Origin: Pacificoceanicola onchidii | GTDB lineage: Bacteria > Pseudomonadota > Alphaproteobacteria > Rhodobacterales > Rhodobacteraceae | Direction of reading: 5' to 3' | DNA: 64,000 nt | Assembly: GCF_004804335.1 (NCBI RefSeq) | Contig: NZ_SRXY01000003.1 | Location: 1 to 64,000, forward strand | In this document: piece by piece, positions 53,264 to 62,426 of the stretch | How positions within the stretch are numbered: position 1 is the stretch's first letter | Layout: every line of letters starts with the position of its first letter | Notes under the pieces: generated by a model | Database searches by the model: none | What the model was told of the DNA's origin: nothing | Seen by the model: the letters and a program-made list of their open reading frames with translations, nothing else | Program-made: the position numbers and the translations under genes

Positions 53264-54522
53264 GCGACCCGTCGTGCCTCCAGCTCCGACAGAGCAGGAG
53301 CGCCCGCCACCGGACCATAGAGCGCCATTGCCGCCGGGGCCTTTACCGCCTGTGCCTCGGCAAACCGGCGTACATCGTCCAGCGTGACCGCGTCGATCTT
53401 GGCCACCGTGTCTTCGATCGGCGGCACACGGCCCCAGATCTGAATCATGCGCGCCATGCGCTCGGCGCGGCTCGAAGAGCTTTCCAGCCCCATCAGCAGC
53501 CCGGCTTTCATCTGCGCGCGGGCGCGGTCGATCTCGACCTGACTCATGTCCTCGGCGGCGCGCTTCATCTCGTCGATGGTGATATGCGCCAGATCGCCCA
53601 CTTCCTCGCCGGAGGTGCCCGCGTAGATCGTCGTCATGCCAGTGTCGGCATAAGCGCCGCTCTGGGCAAAGATCGTGTAGCACAGACCGCGCTTTTCGCG
53701 GATTTCCTGAAACAACCGCGAGGACATGCCGCCACCCAGCGCAAGGCTGTAGATCTGTGCGCTATAGAAGGACGGATCGCGGTAGCCCGGCCCTTCGAAA
53801 GCCAGCGCCCAATGCGCCTGCTCAAGGTCTTTCACCCGGCGGCTTTCGCCCCCGGCAAACCGCGCGGCATCCGCGGCGCTGGCCTGGCGCGGGGTCATGT
53901 CCCCGAACAGCGCCGTGGCCTGCGCGACAATGGCGTCGTGATCAACGGAACCGGCCGCCGAAAGGATCAGCTGGTCCGGGCCGTAGTGTTCATCCACGAA
54001 CCGCGCGAGATCATCGCGCTGAAACGCGCGCACGCGCTCCTGTTCGCCAAGGATCGTGCGGCCGATGGCCTGACCGGGGTAGGCTTTCTCCTGCAGCCAG
54101 TCAAAGACCACATCGTCCGGCGTGTCATGCGCCTGGCCGATTTCCTGCAGAATCACATGCCGTTCGGTTTCGATCTCTGCCGGGTCAAACACCGGGTTGC
54201 GCAGGATGTCGGCGATCACGTTCAGCGCCAGCCCCGCGTCAGGGGCCAGCATCCGGGCGTAATAGGCCGTCACCTCGCGGCTGGTGTAGGCGTTGATATA
54301 GCCGCCCGCGTCTTCGATTTCCTCGGCAATACGCAGCGCGCTGCGCGTCTTGGTGCCCTTGAACGCCATATGCTCAAGGAAATGCGCAATGCCGTTTTGT
54401 TCGGGACGTTCATGCCGCCCGCCTGCCGTGACCCAGATGCCGAGCGAGACCGATTGGAGGCCGGGCATATCTTCGGTGACGATGCGAAAGCCGTTGGGCA
54501 GCGTGGCAGTTTGGACGGTCAC
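53260..54522 (-). CDS. M16-family zinc peptidase (processing-peptidase type)
   Basis: A 420-residue metallopeptidase without signal peptide, so probably cytoplasmic or bacterial processing-peptidase-like. The motif HFLEH is at residues 47-51 (His47, Glu50, His51) and the third ligand Glu127 is in HVILQEIGQ. The second half has FQEIREKRGLCYTIFAQ and SSSRAERMARM. It is coupled to thrC (4-base overlap upstream) and to the acetyltransferase (4-base overlap downstream). Confidence 0.9.
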   Translation of the reverse strand: MTVQTATLPNGFRIVTEDMPGLQSVSLGIWVTAGGRHERPEQNGIAHFLEHMAFKGTKTRSALRIAEEIEDAGGYINAYTSREVTAYYARMLAPDAGLALNVIADILRNPVFDPAEIETERHVILQEIGQAHDTPDDVVFDWLQEKAYPGQAIGRTILGEQERVRAFQRDDLARFVDEHYGPDQLILSAAGSVDHDAIVAQATALFGDMTPRQASAADAARFAGGESRRVKDLEQAHWALAFEGPGYRDPSFYSAQIYSLALGGGMSSRLFQEIREKRGLCYTIFAQSGAYADTGMTTIYAGTSGEEVGDLAHITIDEMKRAAEDMSQVEIDRARAQMKAGLLMGLESSSSRAERMARMIQIWGRVPPIEDTVAKIDAVTLDDVRRFAEAQAVKAPAAMALYGPVAGAPALSELEARRVA

Positions 54523-55907
54523 TTGGCGAGGCGCTCCGTGATGAGGGTTTCCAGCGCGGTCAGATCATTGGGGACCCGTGTCACGCGTTCCGAACGCTCA
54601 TACAGGTCCGCCATCCGCGAGGGAAGAGGCGGGCGCAACCCGCTGGCTTTTTCCACCGCATCGGGGAATTTCGCCGGGTGCGCTGTGGCCAGCGTGATCA
54701 TCGGCACGTTTGGATCGCGCTGCGCTTCACCAACACGCACGCCAATGGCGGAATGCGGGCAAAGCAGCTCGCCCATGGTGCCTTGCGCCTGCGCGATGGT
54801 CTCCAGCGTCTCATCTTCGGACACACGCCCGCTGTCGAAATGCTCGCGCAACGCCTGAAGCGCCCCTTGGCTGACGTTGAAGCCGCCGGATTTCAGCTCA
54901 TCCATCAACTGTGCCACCGCGCCGCCGTCGCGGCCATAGGCGTCAAACAGGGCGCGCTCGAAGTTGGAGCTGACCTGAATGTCCATCGAGGGGCTGATCG
55001 AAGGGTGCACCTCAGAGGTCTTGTACGCGCCCTCCGACAGGCAGCGATGCAGAATGTCGTTCTGGTTTGTCGCCACCACAAGCCGGTCAATCGGCAGGCC
55101 CATCCGCTTGGCGATATAGCCCGCGAAAATGTCCCCGAAGTTGCCGGTTGGCACGGTGAAGCTGACCTTGCGATCCGGCGCGCCAAGCGACACGGCGGAA
55201 GAGAAATAGTAGACCACCTGCGCCAGAACCCGCGCCCAGTTGATGCTGTTCACACCGGCAAGCCGCACGGAATCGCGGAACTCGAAGTGGTTGAACATAT
55301 CCTTCAGCCGGGCCTGACAATCGTCGAAATGCCCATCAAGCGCCAGCGCGTGCACGTTCGCCTCCGGCGGTGTGGTCATCTGGCGGCGCTGCACCTCGGA
55401 CACGCGACCATGCGGGAAGAGGATAAAGACATCGACGTTATCCAGCCCCTTGAAGGCCTCGATCGCGGCAGAGCCGGTGTCACCCGAGGTCGCGCCCACG
55501 ATCGTGACACGCTCGCCACGGCGCTCCAGCGCCTCCTGAAAGAGCTGGCCAATCAGCTGCATGGCGAAGTCTTTGAACGCCAGTGTCGGTCCGTGGAACA
55601 GCTCCAGCAGGAAATGGTTCGGGGCCAACTGCACCATCGGCGCGCGGGCGTTGTGACCAAACCCGGCGTAGGCCTTGGCGATCAAATCGGCAAAAACCTC
55701 ATCGGTGAAGGTCTCCCCCACGAAGGGGCGCATGATGCGGAAGGCCGTTTCCTCATAGCTCAGCCCTTGCAGCGCCCTTATCTCATCGGCGCTGATCTGC
55801 GGGATCGTTTCCGGCACATACAGACCGCCATCGCGGGCGAGGCCGGAGAGCATCGCCTCTTCAAAGGTCAGGGCCGGGCTTTGGCCACGGGTGGATACGT
55901 AACGCAT
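54519..55907 (-). CDS. thrC: Threonine synthase
   Basis: A 462-residue PLP enzyme that makes threonine from O-phosphohomoserine. MRYVSTRGQSPALTFEEAMLSGLARDGGLYVPE is the family N terminus (key residues STRG and LARDGGLY), the PLP Lys is in HGPTLAFKDFAMQ, and ATSGDTGSAAIEAF binds phosphate. Length fits the proteobacterial long form. It starts 3 bases after SURF1 ends and overlaps the M16 gene by 4 bases. Confidence 0.95.
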   Translation of the reverse strand: MRYVSTRGQSPALTFEEAMLSGLARDGGLYVPETIPQISADEIRALQGLSYEETAFRIMRPFVGETFTDEVFADLIAKAYAGFGHNARAPMVQLAPNHFLLELFHGPTLAFKDFAMQLIGQLFQEALERRGERVTIVGATSGDTGSAAIEAFKGLDNVDVFILFPHGRVSEVQRRQMTTPPEANVHALALDGHFDDCQARLKDMFNHFEFRDSVRLAGVNSINWARVLAQVVYYFSSAVSLGAPDRKVSFTVPTGNFGDIFAGYIAKRMGLPIDRLVVATNQNDILHRCLSEGAYKTSEVHPSISPSMDIQVSSNFERALFDAYGRDGGAVAQLMDELKSGGFNVSQGALQALREHFDSGRVSEDETLETIAQAQGTMGELLCPHSAIGVRVGEAQRDPNVPMITLATAHPAKFPDAVEKASGLRPPLPSRMADLYERSERVTRVPNDLTALETLITERLAK

Positions 55908-55910
55908 CGG

Positions 55911-56582
55911 TCAGTCTTCCTTGCTGCGACGCCAGACAAAAGCGCCGGTCATGAGCAGCCACACCCCGGCGAGGGAAAACCAGGTGATGGCATATTGCAG
56001 ATGGTCGTTGGGAATACCGGCGGTGTCCACCGGCATCAAGGTCAGGCCGGGATCCGGCGGGGTCATCGAGCGGGTGACGACAAGCAGCGGTTCGGTCCCC
56101 AGCGCCTCGGCCATGGGGCCGATGTCGCGGGCAAACCAGGTGTTCGCTTCGGTGTCGTTCGCCGGGGTCGAGGAATTGCGGTCATCGGGCCAGTGCAGGT
56201 TGCCCTCGATCGTCAGCGTCTCCGCGCGGGCTGGGGCCTGTTTGAGATCCACAGGGGTGAAGCCGCGGTCGAGCAGAACCGTCCGGCCATCCTCTGTGGT
56301 GAAAGGCGAGATCACGCGCCAGCCTGCGCCGATCCGCTTGGCGGAGACCAGCACATAAAGCGCGCCCTCTCCGACGGTGCCACTCAGGCTGACGGGCTGG
56401 TATTTCTGATCTTCCGGCGAGACCAGCCTGGGCAGGGGCTTGGCCGAACCTGCGATGGTGGTCTCGATCTGCTCCAGCACGCCGCGTTTCCAGTCGAGAC
56501 GCTGCAACTGCCAGGTGCCAAGCCCGATCAGGATCGCGGCACCGGAAAGGCCAAAGAGAAGAGGGGCGATAAGCCGTGTCAC
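55911..56582 (-). CDS. SURF1-family cytochrome oxidase assembly protein
   Basis: A 223-residue inner-membrane protein with helices at both ends (LIAPLLFGLSGAAILIGLGTWQLQRL and YAITWFSLAGVWLLMTGAFVWRR). The family signatures GTWQLQRLDWK and a central DRGF (LLDRGFTPV) are present. It helps heme a insertion into cytochrome oxidase. I use the GTG at 56582; an upstream ATG would run through the terminator. It follows ctaE after a terminator, so it may have its own promoter. Confidence 0.9.
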   Translation of the reverse strand: MTRLIAPLLFGLSGAAILIGLGTWQLQRLDWKRGVLEQIETTIAGSAKPLPRLVSPEDQKYQPVSLSGTVGEGALYVLVSAKRIGAGWRVISPFTTEDGRTVLLDRGFTPVDLKQAPARAETLTIEGNLHWPDDRNSSTPANDTEANTWFARDIGPMAEALGTEPLLVVTRSMTPPDPGLTLMPVDTAGIPNDHLQYAITWFSLAGVWLLMTGAFVWRRSKED

Positions 56583-56604
56583 GTCCGTGTCTCTCAAGAA
56601 GAAA

Positions 56605-56624
56605 GGCGCAGCCTGCGCTGCGCC
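56605..56624 (-). terminator. Rho-independent terminator after ctaE
   Basis: GGCGCAGC (56605-56612) pairs with GCTGCGCC (56617-56624) over a 4-base loop; on the minus strand TTTCTTCTT follows. It closes the ctaC-to-ctaE transcript before the SURF1 gene. Confidence 0.8.
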
Positions 56625-56673
56625 TTTGCTTGTTTCATTCCATGGCCCGGTGTTCAACCTCCTAAAAGGGGGG

Positions 56674-56688
56674 CGGGGCAGAGCCCCG
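56674..56688. repeat. Palindromic repeat, GTAGG-CGGGGC family (copy 3)
   Basis: CGGGGC-AGA-GCCCCG followed by TCCTACGGGCC. The reverse complement, GGCCCGTAGGACGGGGC-TCT-GCCCCG, matches the copy at 12726 in both hairpin and flank, so it is a dispersed element rather than chance. Confidence 0.7.
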
Positions 56689-56712
56689 TCCTACGGGCCG
56701 GTTCGCCGGGGG

Positions 56713-57519
56713 TTAGCCGCCCCAGATGTAAACAGCGGCGAAGAGGAAGAGCCAGACCACGTCCACGAAGTGCCAGTACCAGGCAGCCGCCTCGAAACCG
56801 ATGTGCGATTCCGGGGTGAAGTGACCTGCGTAAACACGCAGCAGGCAGATCGCCAGGAAGATGGTGCCGACGATCACGTGGAAGCCGTGGAAGCCGGTCG
56901 CCATGTAGAAGTTGGCGCCGTAGATGTTGCCGGAGAAGCCGAAGGCTGCGTGGCTGTACTCATACGCCTGGAAGACGGTGAAGATCAGGCCAAGCACAAC
57001 GGCGAGGATCAGGCCGGACTTGATGTCCTTGCGGTTGTTCTCATGCACAAGCGCGTGGTGCGCCCATGTGGCCGCGCAGCCGGAGCACAGCAGGATCAGC
57101 GTGTTGATCAGCGGCAGGTGGAACGGGTCAAACGTTTCGATGCCAGCCGGAGGCCAGACACCGTCAACCGCCGGGCTGATGCCATCGGGGTGCATCGGGT
57201 ACATGGCGTGTTTGAAGAACGACCAGAACCAGGCGAAGAAGAACATCACCTCGGACATGATGAACAGGATGAAGCCATAGCGCAGACCGATCTGAACAAC
57301 CGGCGTGTGATCGCCTGCCTTGTTCTCCTTGACGGTCTCAGACCACCAGCCGAACATGACGTAAAGCACGCCGACAAGGCCGATGAGCATGATCCAGGGA
57401 CCACCATCGTGGAAGAACCGGACCGCGCCGTAGAGCATGATGAACCCTGCCACCGACCCGGCCAGCGGCCAGATAGAGGGGTTCAGGATGTGATAGTCGT
57501 GGTTTTTTTCATGCGCCAT
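56713..57519 (-). CDS. ctaE: Cytochrome c oxidase subunit III
   Basis: A 268-residue inner-membrane subunit with seven helices. [20 protein letters not shown] begins the family N terminus, and [51 protein letters not shown] and [23 protein letters not shown] are the subunit III hallmarks. It follows ctaG by 19 bases. Subunit I (ctaD) is not in the window. Confidence 0.96.
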   Translation of the reverse strand: MAHEKNHDYHILNPSIWPLAGSVAGFIMLYGAVRFFHDGGPWIMLIGLVGVLYVMFGWWSETVKENKAGDHTPVVQIGLRYGFILFIMSEVMFFFAWFWSFFKHAMYPMHPDGISPAVDGVWPPAGIETFDPFHLPLINTLILLCSGCAATWAHHALVHENNRKDIKSGLILAVVLGLIFTVFQAYEYSHAAFGFSGNIYGANFYMATGFHGFHVIVGTIFLAICLLRVYAGHFTPESHIGFEAAAWYWHFVDVVWLFLFAAVYIWGG

Positions 57520-57538
57520 CTTCAGTCCTCGTTAGGCT

Positions 57539-58123
57539 TTAGTTGTAGGACGCTTGCGCGTCATTTTCGGTGGCAAGAGCGGCCTGCGCGTCTTCGGGCA
57601 GGTCGATCTCGTAAAAGGTATACGACAGGGTGATGTGGTTTGCGAACTTCGCGTCGGGATCGTCGACGATCTCGGGGTCCACGAAGAACATCACCGGCAT
57701 TTCCACCCGCTCGCCAGGCATCAGCACCTGTTCGGTAAAGCAGAAACACTCGATCTTGTAGAAGTAATTGCCCGCGTCAAACGGCGCGACGTTGTAAGAC
57801 GCCTGTCCTGCGATCGGGCGGTCGGTGGGGTTGTAGGCCTCGTAGAAGGCCATGCCCTCTTCACCGATGCGCAGCTCCATCTCTTCCTGCATGGGCTTGA
57901 ATTCCCACGCCATGCCGCGCTCTTTCGAGGCGTCAAAGCGGACCTTGATGGTGCGGTCGAGGATCTCACCGCTGCTGCCCTCGGCGGTGGCGGTCGAGCC
58001 GCCATAGCCCGTCACCGCGCAGAACCAATCGTAAAGCGGCACCGAGGCCCAGGCCATCGCGCCCATGAACGTCACGACACCCACGGTCTGGAACAGGGTC
58101 TTCTTGATCGGATCAATTGCCAT
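57539..58123 (-). CDS. ctaG: Cytochrome oxidase copper chaperone CtaG/Cox11
   Basis: A 194-residue membrane-anchored protein that delivers copper to the CuB site. One N-terminal helix is followed by YDWFCAVTGYGG with the first Cys (about 35), and the copper motif CFCF (IECFCFTEQ) lies in the periplasmic beta-domain. MPVMFFVDPEI is also typical. I chose the ATG at 58123, which has an AGTGAGG site within the end of the preceding small gene. Confidence 0.95.
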   Translation of the reverse strand: MAIDPIKKTLFQTVGVVTFMGAMAWASVPLYDWFCAVTGYGGSTATAEGSSGEILDRTIKVRFDASKERGMAWEFKPMQEEMELRIGEEGMAFYEAYNPTDRPIAGQASYNVAPFDAGNYFYKIECFCFTEQVLMPGERVEMPVMFFVDPEIVDDPDAKFANHITLSYTFYEIDLPEDAQAALATENDAQASYN

Positions 58124-58280
58124 TCTGAACCTCACTCGGTTGCATCTGGTAATCGCCGCGCGTGACCTTGACCACGGTCATGCCGAAGAAGATGGCCACA
58201 AGCGCGGCCAGCGTCAGGCCAAGCCCGAGGTTGCGGCTGAAGCGGCGGGTGTGAATTTCGTGCTGCTTGCTCAGGCTCAT
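58113..58280 (-). CDS. Small single-pass membrane protein of the cta cluster (CoxF-like)
   Basis: A 55-residue protein starting MSLSKQHEIHTRRFSRN, with one membrane helix (LGLGLTLAALVAIFFGMTVVKV) and a short tail TRGDYQMQ. Its start overlaps the ctaB stop by 4 bases and its end overlaps ctaG by 11, so all three are coupled. Small CoxF-type proteins occupy this place in Rhodobacter-type cta clusters; function is not established. Too short for many gene finders. Confidence 0.8.
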   Translation of the reverse strand: MSLSKQHEIHTRRFSRNLGLGLTLAALVAIFFGMTVVKVTRGDYQMQPSEVQNGN

Positions 58281-59212
58281 GCGAAAACACCGATTTTGTC
58301 GAGGCCGGCCTCGATGAGGATCGCGCCGAAGTGGGCAAAGAGATAGAGCAGGGAGAGCTTGAAGAAGCGCTTCTCGACCTTGAAGTTGTCCGCCTCGGAG
58401 GCGTCTTCGTCCCGGCGCCAGATCTGCCACGCGCCTTTGAGGAACAGCGCGTTCAGCACAAGGGCAACAACGAGGTAGATCGGTCCGCCCACCTGCGTGA
58501 AGCCGAGCGCCATGGCGAACGCGGCGAGCAGGATGGTGTAGACGAGAATATGGGTGCGGGTCGCGCGGCGCCCGTGGGTCACGGTCAGCATCGGCACGGT
58601 AGCGTTATCATAGTCCATGCGGACAAACAGGGCGAGCGCCCAGAAGTGCGGCGGCGTCCACAGGAAAGTCAGGCAGAACATCAGCACCGAAGCGGTCGAG
58701 ATGTCGCCGGTGGCCGCGGCCCAGCCGATCATCGGAGGGAAGGCGCCCGCCGCGCCGCCGATCACGATGTTCTGCGGCGTCAGGCGCTTCAGCCACATGG
58801 TGTAGATCACCACGTAGAAAAAGATGGTGAAGGCCAGAAGCCCGCCCGCAAGCCAGTTGGTCGCAAGGCCGAGGAAGACGCAGGCAAAGACCGACAGGGT
58901 CAGGCCGATGGCAAAGGCTTCCTCGCGGGTGACTTTCCCGGCGGGAATCGGGCGCTTCATGGTGCGCTTCATCACTGCGTCGATGTCGCTGTCATACCAC
59001 ATGTTCAGCGCGCCGGAGGCACCGCCGCCCAGGGCGATGAACAGGATCGCCACAAAGCCGATGAACGGGTGCACAGGCGTCGGCGCGGCAAGCAATCCGA
59101 CAAAGGCGGTAAAGACAACGAGCGTCATGACGCGCGGCTTCAGAAGCGCGAAATAATCGCCGAACTGGGCTTCGCCTTCGATGGGCTGGCTGTGAAAGCT
59201 TGCGTCGCTCAT
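58277..59212 (-). CDS. ctaB: Protoheme IX farnesyltransferase (heme O synthase)
   Basis: A 311-residue UbiA-family membrane enzyme that makes heme O for cytochrome oxidase. The prenyl-diphosphate-binding motif is in MWYDSDIDAVMKRTMKRPIPAG (Asp-x-x-Asp type), and LKPRVMTLVVFTAFVGL is the N-terminal family block. About eight or nine helices. It lies between ctaC and the small coupled gene. Confidence 0.95.
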   Translation of the reverse strand: MSDASFHSQPIEGEAQFGDYFALLKPRVMTLVVFTAFVGLLAAPTPVHPFIGFVAILFIALGGGASGALNMWYDSDIDAVMKRTMKRPIPAGKVTREEAFAIGLTLSVFACVFLGLATNWLAGGLLAFTIFFYVVIYTMWLKRLTPQNIVIGGAAGAFPPMIGWAAATGDISTASVLMFCLTFLWTPPHFWALALFVRMDYDNATVPMLTVTHGRRATRTHILVYTILLAAFAMALGFTQVGGPIYLVVALVLNALFLKGAWQIWRRDEDASEADNFKVEKRFFKLSLLYLFAHFGAILIEAGLDKIGVFA

Positions 59213-59316
59213 GGCTTTCCCTTGGGATCGTCAGGATGTTTTCGGATCAGGCCGCCCCCGGGGCACCGGGTTGCGGCCGTTTTGCATGGTCCGGGGCGCT
59301 GTGGCCCCGGTCCGGA

Positions 59317-60219
59317 TCAGTTCGTCAGAACTTCACGAACGTCGACGTATTCGCCTTCCTCAATGGAGCGGGCGAGCCAGGCGTCATAGGCATCTTGGCT
59401 GACAACCTTGACGGTGATCGGCATGTAGGCGTGGTCCTTGCCGCACAGCTCGGAGCACTGGCCGAAGTAGACGCCTTCACGCTCGGCTTCGAACCACAGT
59501 TCCGCCAGACGGCCGGGCACCGCGTCCTGCTTCACGCCAAAGGCCGGAATGGTCCAGGAGTGGATCACGTCGCCTGCGGTGATCTGCATCACGATGGTCT
59601 TGCCCACGGGCACAACAACGGCGGTGTCGGTGGCCAGCAGGAAGTCCTCTGCGGTGTAGCCGGAGCGCTGCAGGCGGGCGTTCATGGCGTCGGAGCGGAC
59701 GAAGTCCTGCGCACCGGCCTCGTAATCCTCATCCGCCATCGTCGCCGGGTGGCCGATCATGTAGCTGTCATAGCCCAGATCGGTGCCGACATATTCATAG
59801 CCCCAGTACCACTGGTAGCCGGTGACCTTGATGACCACGTCCCCTTCCGGGATTTCCTGCTGCTTGAACAGAACCGGCAGGGAGAAAGCGCCGATGAACA
59901 CCAGCGTGATGATCGGGCCGAGGGTCCAGGCGATCTCCAGCGGGGTGTTGTGGGTGAAGGTGCCGGGGGTCTTGTTGGCACGCTCGTTGAAGCGCATGTA
60001 GACGATCGCCAGCAGCGCAACGACAAAGATACAGATCACGGTGATGATGAACAGCAGCAGGCCGTCCAGCCACTGAAGATCACGCGCCAGCTCGGTCGCC
60101 GCCGGCTGGAAGCCGAGACCGGCGTCTTTCGGAGTGCCGATCACTTCGAGGTTTTGCGCCAGCGCTGGTGTGGCGAGGAAAGCTGTGGCGAGGCCGGTCA
60201 GCATCGATTTCAGTTGCAT
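59317..60219 (-). CDS. ctaC: Cytochrome c oxidase subunit II
   Basis: A 300-residue CuA-bearing subunit with signal peptide (cut near residue 21, ALAQN) and two membrane helices (about 52-75 and 98-118). The CuA ligands are His220, Cys255, Glu257, Cys259, His263 and Met266 ([16 protein letters not shown]). The electron-entry block [12 protein letters not shown] is present. First gene of the cta set; its promoter region faces tldD. Confidence 0.96.
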   Translation of the reverse strand: MQLKSMLTGLATAFLATPALAQNLEVIGTPKDAGLGFQPAATELARDLQWLDGLLLFIITVICIFVVALLAIVYMRFNERANKTPGTFTHNTPLEIAWTLGPIITLVFIGAFSLPVLFKQQEIPEGDVVIKVTGYQWYWGYEYVGTDLGYDSYMIGHPATMADEDYEAGAQDFVRSDAMNARLQRSGYTAEDFLLATDTAVVVPVGKTIVMQITAGDVIHSWTIPAFGVKQDAVPGRLAELWFEAEREGVYFGQCSELCGKDHAYMPITVKVVSQDAYDAWLARSIEEGEYVDVREVLTN

Positions 60220-60313
60220 ATGTCTACCCTGATCGGTTGTGCGTCTAACAGTATGTCACGTCAGCATGGAAAGGGTTAAGGTGAATTCCGAGACTCAGAA
60301 TCCGCACCTCCCA

Positions 60314-60343
60314 TTGCGTATCTTGTGCTTAAAACCATATTCT
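60314..60343 (+). promoter_or_regulatory. Candidate promoter of tldD
   Basis: TTGCGT (60314-60319) and TATTCT (60338-60343) are separated by 18 bases. Transcription would start near 60350, giving a leader of about 65 bases that contains the hairpin and FNR box below. Call made by eye. Confidence 0.4.
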
Positions 60344-60368
60344 GTCGCACCATTAAAGACAGAGTCTT

Positions 60369-60390
60369 GCGGCAAAGCGCCGCTTTTTTT
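60369..60390 (+). terminator. Terminator-like hairpin in the tldD leader
   Basis: GCGGC (60369-60373) pairs with GCCGC (60379-60383) over a 5-base loop, followed by seven T. The short stem is weak, but the T-run is clear. It lies inside the tldD 5' leader and its T-run touches the FNR box, so it could act as an attenuator. Confidence 0.5.
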
Positions 60391-60402
60391 GATCTAGATC
60401 AA
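60389..60402. promoter_or_regulatory. FNR/FnrL-type box
   Basis: TTGATCTAGATCAA matches the FNR consensus TTGAT-N4-ATCAA perfectly. It lies 12 bases before the tldD ATG and about 170 bases upstream of the ctaC start. Downstream of a tldD promoter it would repress; toward ctaC it is a distant site. Oxygen control of the aa3 oxidase cluster would make sense. Confidence 0.75.
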
Positions 60403-60414
60403 ACCGAGGTATCC

Positions 60415-61836
60415 ATGGCAGACGCGCCTTTCCGCCCTTTCGAGACCCATCTGGACATGGGGTCCACCACGAAAATCCTGCGTGATGCGCTGTCCGGAGC
60501 AGAGGATGGCGAGCTGTTTCTGGAGCGTCGACGCTCGGAAACCCTGGTGTTGGACGACGGTCGGATCAAGACCGCGAGCTATGACGCGTCCGAGGGATTC
60601 GGCCTGCGCGCGGTCAAAGGGGAAGTCGCGGGCTATGCCCATGCCACGGACATCAGCGAAAGCGCCCTGAAGCGCGCCTCCGAAACCGCGCGGCTTGCGG
60701 TGGGCGATGGCGGCGGCGTGATGGCCCCGCCACCAGCAGGCACGAATCGCACGCTCTACACCGATGCCGATCCCATCGCCGGGGCATCCTTTCCGGTTAA
60801 AGTTGAGACGTTGCGCGAGATGGACGCCTTCCTGCGCGATCTCGATCCGCGCGTGGTTCAGGTCACCGCCTCCATCGCGGCCTCCTTGCAGGAGGTTGCG
60901 ATTCTGCGCCCCGAAGGCGGGCTTGTGACCGATGTGCGCCCCATGACCCGCGTCAACGTCAGCGTCATCGTCGAGGAAAACGGCCGCCGCGAGAGCGGCA
61001 GCGCCGGGGGCGGGGGGCGCGTCACCCTCGATGGGTTGCTTGAGCCGCAGGACTGGCAGTCCAAGGCGCGCGAAGCGCTGCGCGTGGCTTTGGTCAACCT
61101 CGAAGCCGAAGCCGCCCCGGCGGGCGTCATGGACATCGTGCTCGGACCGGGCTGGCCGGGTGTTCTGCTGCACGAGGCCATCGGCCACGGGCTGGAAGGG
61201 GACTTCAATCGCAAAGGATCGTCCGCGTTTGCCGGTTTGATGGGCGAGCAGATCGCCGCCAGGGGCGTGACCGTTCTGGACGACGGCACCATCCCGGACC
61301 GGCGCGGGTCGATCACCGTGGATGACGAAGGCACGCCGTCTGGCAAGAACGTCCTGATCGAGGACGGCAAGCTGGTCGGCTACATGCAGGATCGCCAGAA
61401 CGCGCGGCTCATGGGCGTTGCCTCCACCGGCAATGGCCGCCGCGAAAGCTATGCCCACATTCCAATGCCGCGGATGACCAACACTTACATGCTGGGTGGC
61501 GAGACTAATCCGAAGGACATCGTGGCCGATCTCAAGGACGGCATCTGGGCCGTCGGTTTCGGTGGCGGGCAGGTGGACATCACCAACGGCAAATTCGTCT
61601 TCTCCTGCACCGAAGCCTACCGCGTGAAGGACGGCAAGGTCGGCGCTCCAGTCAAGGGGGCCACGCTCATCGGTGACGGGGCTACCGCGCTGAAGCAGAT
61701 TCGCGCCATCGGCAACGACATGGCGCTGGATCCCGGCATGGGCAACTGCGGCAAGCAGGGACAATGGGTGCCCGTTGGGGTTGGTCAGCCGACCATGATG
61801 ATCGGCGGGCTGACCGTCGGGGGATCGGGTGTCTGA
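60415..61836 (+). CDS. tldD: Metallopeptidase TldD
   Basis: A 473-residue TldD of the PmbA/TldD family, which processes peptides such as microcins and CcdA and works as a TldD-TldE heterodimer. The zinc motif HExxxH is at 253-258 (LLHEAIGHGLEGDF). SGSAGGGGRV and the C-terminal GQPTMMIGGLTVGGSG are typical. GAGGT precedes the ATG at 60415. No tldE/pmbA is in the window. The end overlaps the next gene by 8 bases. Confidence 0.94.
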   Translation: MADAPFRPFETHLDMGSTTKILRDALSGAEDGELFLERRRSETLVLDDGRIKTASYDASEGFGLRAVKGEVAGYAHATDISESALKRASETARLAVGDGGGVMAPPPAGTNRTLYTDADPIAGASFPVKVETLREMDAFLRDLDPRVVQVTASIAASLQEVAILRPEGGLVTDVRPMTRVNVSVIVEENGRRESGSAGGGGRVTLDGLLEPQDWQSKAREALRVALVNLEAEAAPAGVMDIVLGPGWPGVLLHEAIGHGLEGDFNRKGSSAFAGLMGEQIAARGVTVLDDGTIPDRRGSITVDDEGTPSGKNVLIEDGKLVGYMQDRQNARLMGVASTGNGRRESYAHIPMPRMTNTYMLGGETNPKDIVADLKDGIWAVGFGGGQVDITNGKFVFSCTEAYRVKDGKVGAPVKGATLIGDGATALKQIRAIGNDMALDPGMGNCGKQGQWVPVGVGQPTMMIGGLTVGGSGV

Positions 61837-62257
61837 CGGCTGGAGGCCGATACGCACCACCTACCTGATCGCCCCGCGCCTCGGGCATCACGTCTCGTCC
61901 ATTGTGCTCAGCGTGATCTGCATCGTGGGCCTCGGCCTGTTCCTGATGATCGCCGGGAGCCTGGCCGCGCCCTCTTCTCCAACCCTTGGGCATACAATCC
62001 AAGGCGTTGGCTGGGTCGTGACCATGTCCTTTGTTTTCAGCTGGTTGGGGCATATCCCTCTGGCCTTCGCCCTGCATTGGATGATGAAAAGAGACCTTGG
62101 CGGCTGGCTGGTTGTGCTGGCCGTCTCCTGCGGGATCGGCGGCTTCTGGTCCGAAGTGATGAGCCTGCCGATTGCACTCCCCTACGCGCTGGCCTCCGGC
62201 CCGGTTCAGGCCTGGGCGCTGCGGCGCGGCGTGCTGGCGCGTATGCGGGTGATGTAG
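61829..62257 (+). CDS. Small membrane protein of DUF2798 kind
   Basis: A 142-residue protein with a GTG start that overlaps the tldD stop by 8 bases. Three or four hydrophobic segments are visible (about 21-45, 60-80, 92-110 and 112-128). Some features (LGHIPLAFALHWMM, MSLPIALPYALAS) recall DUF2798 membrane proteins, but the match is from memory. Function unknown. Confidence 0.6.
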   Translation: MSDGWRPIRTTYLIAPRLGHHVSSIVLSVICIVGLGLFLMIAGSLAAPSSPTLGHTIQGVGWVVTMSFVFSWLGHIPLAFALHWMMKRDLGGWLVVLAVSCGIGGFWSEVMSLPIALPYALASGPVQAWALRRGVLARMRVM

Positions 62258-62426
62258 CGCCGCGGAGACCATGGCGGCCCCGGAAAGCCAAAAAACCAAG
62301 ATAAAATCTCGGCAAAGGCCCGCTTTTTCAATGTGTTGGAAATTTCTGCCAAATTTGCGCCCTGCGGTTTACCTTTGATTAACTGCGCTCGCGTTAAACC
62401 TGTGTATGCAAGACGACGGAGCCGGG

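Noticed and set aside
54678-56819. Long open frame antisense to thrC and SURF1
   Set aside because: It runs across two well-recognised genes and a terminator and has a low-complexity composition.
62258-62426. Small gene between the membrane protein and dprA
   Set aside because: No open frame with a plausible ribosome-binding site; the sequence is AT-richer and is probably the dprA promoter.
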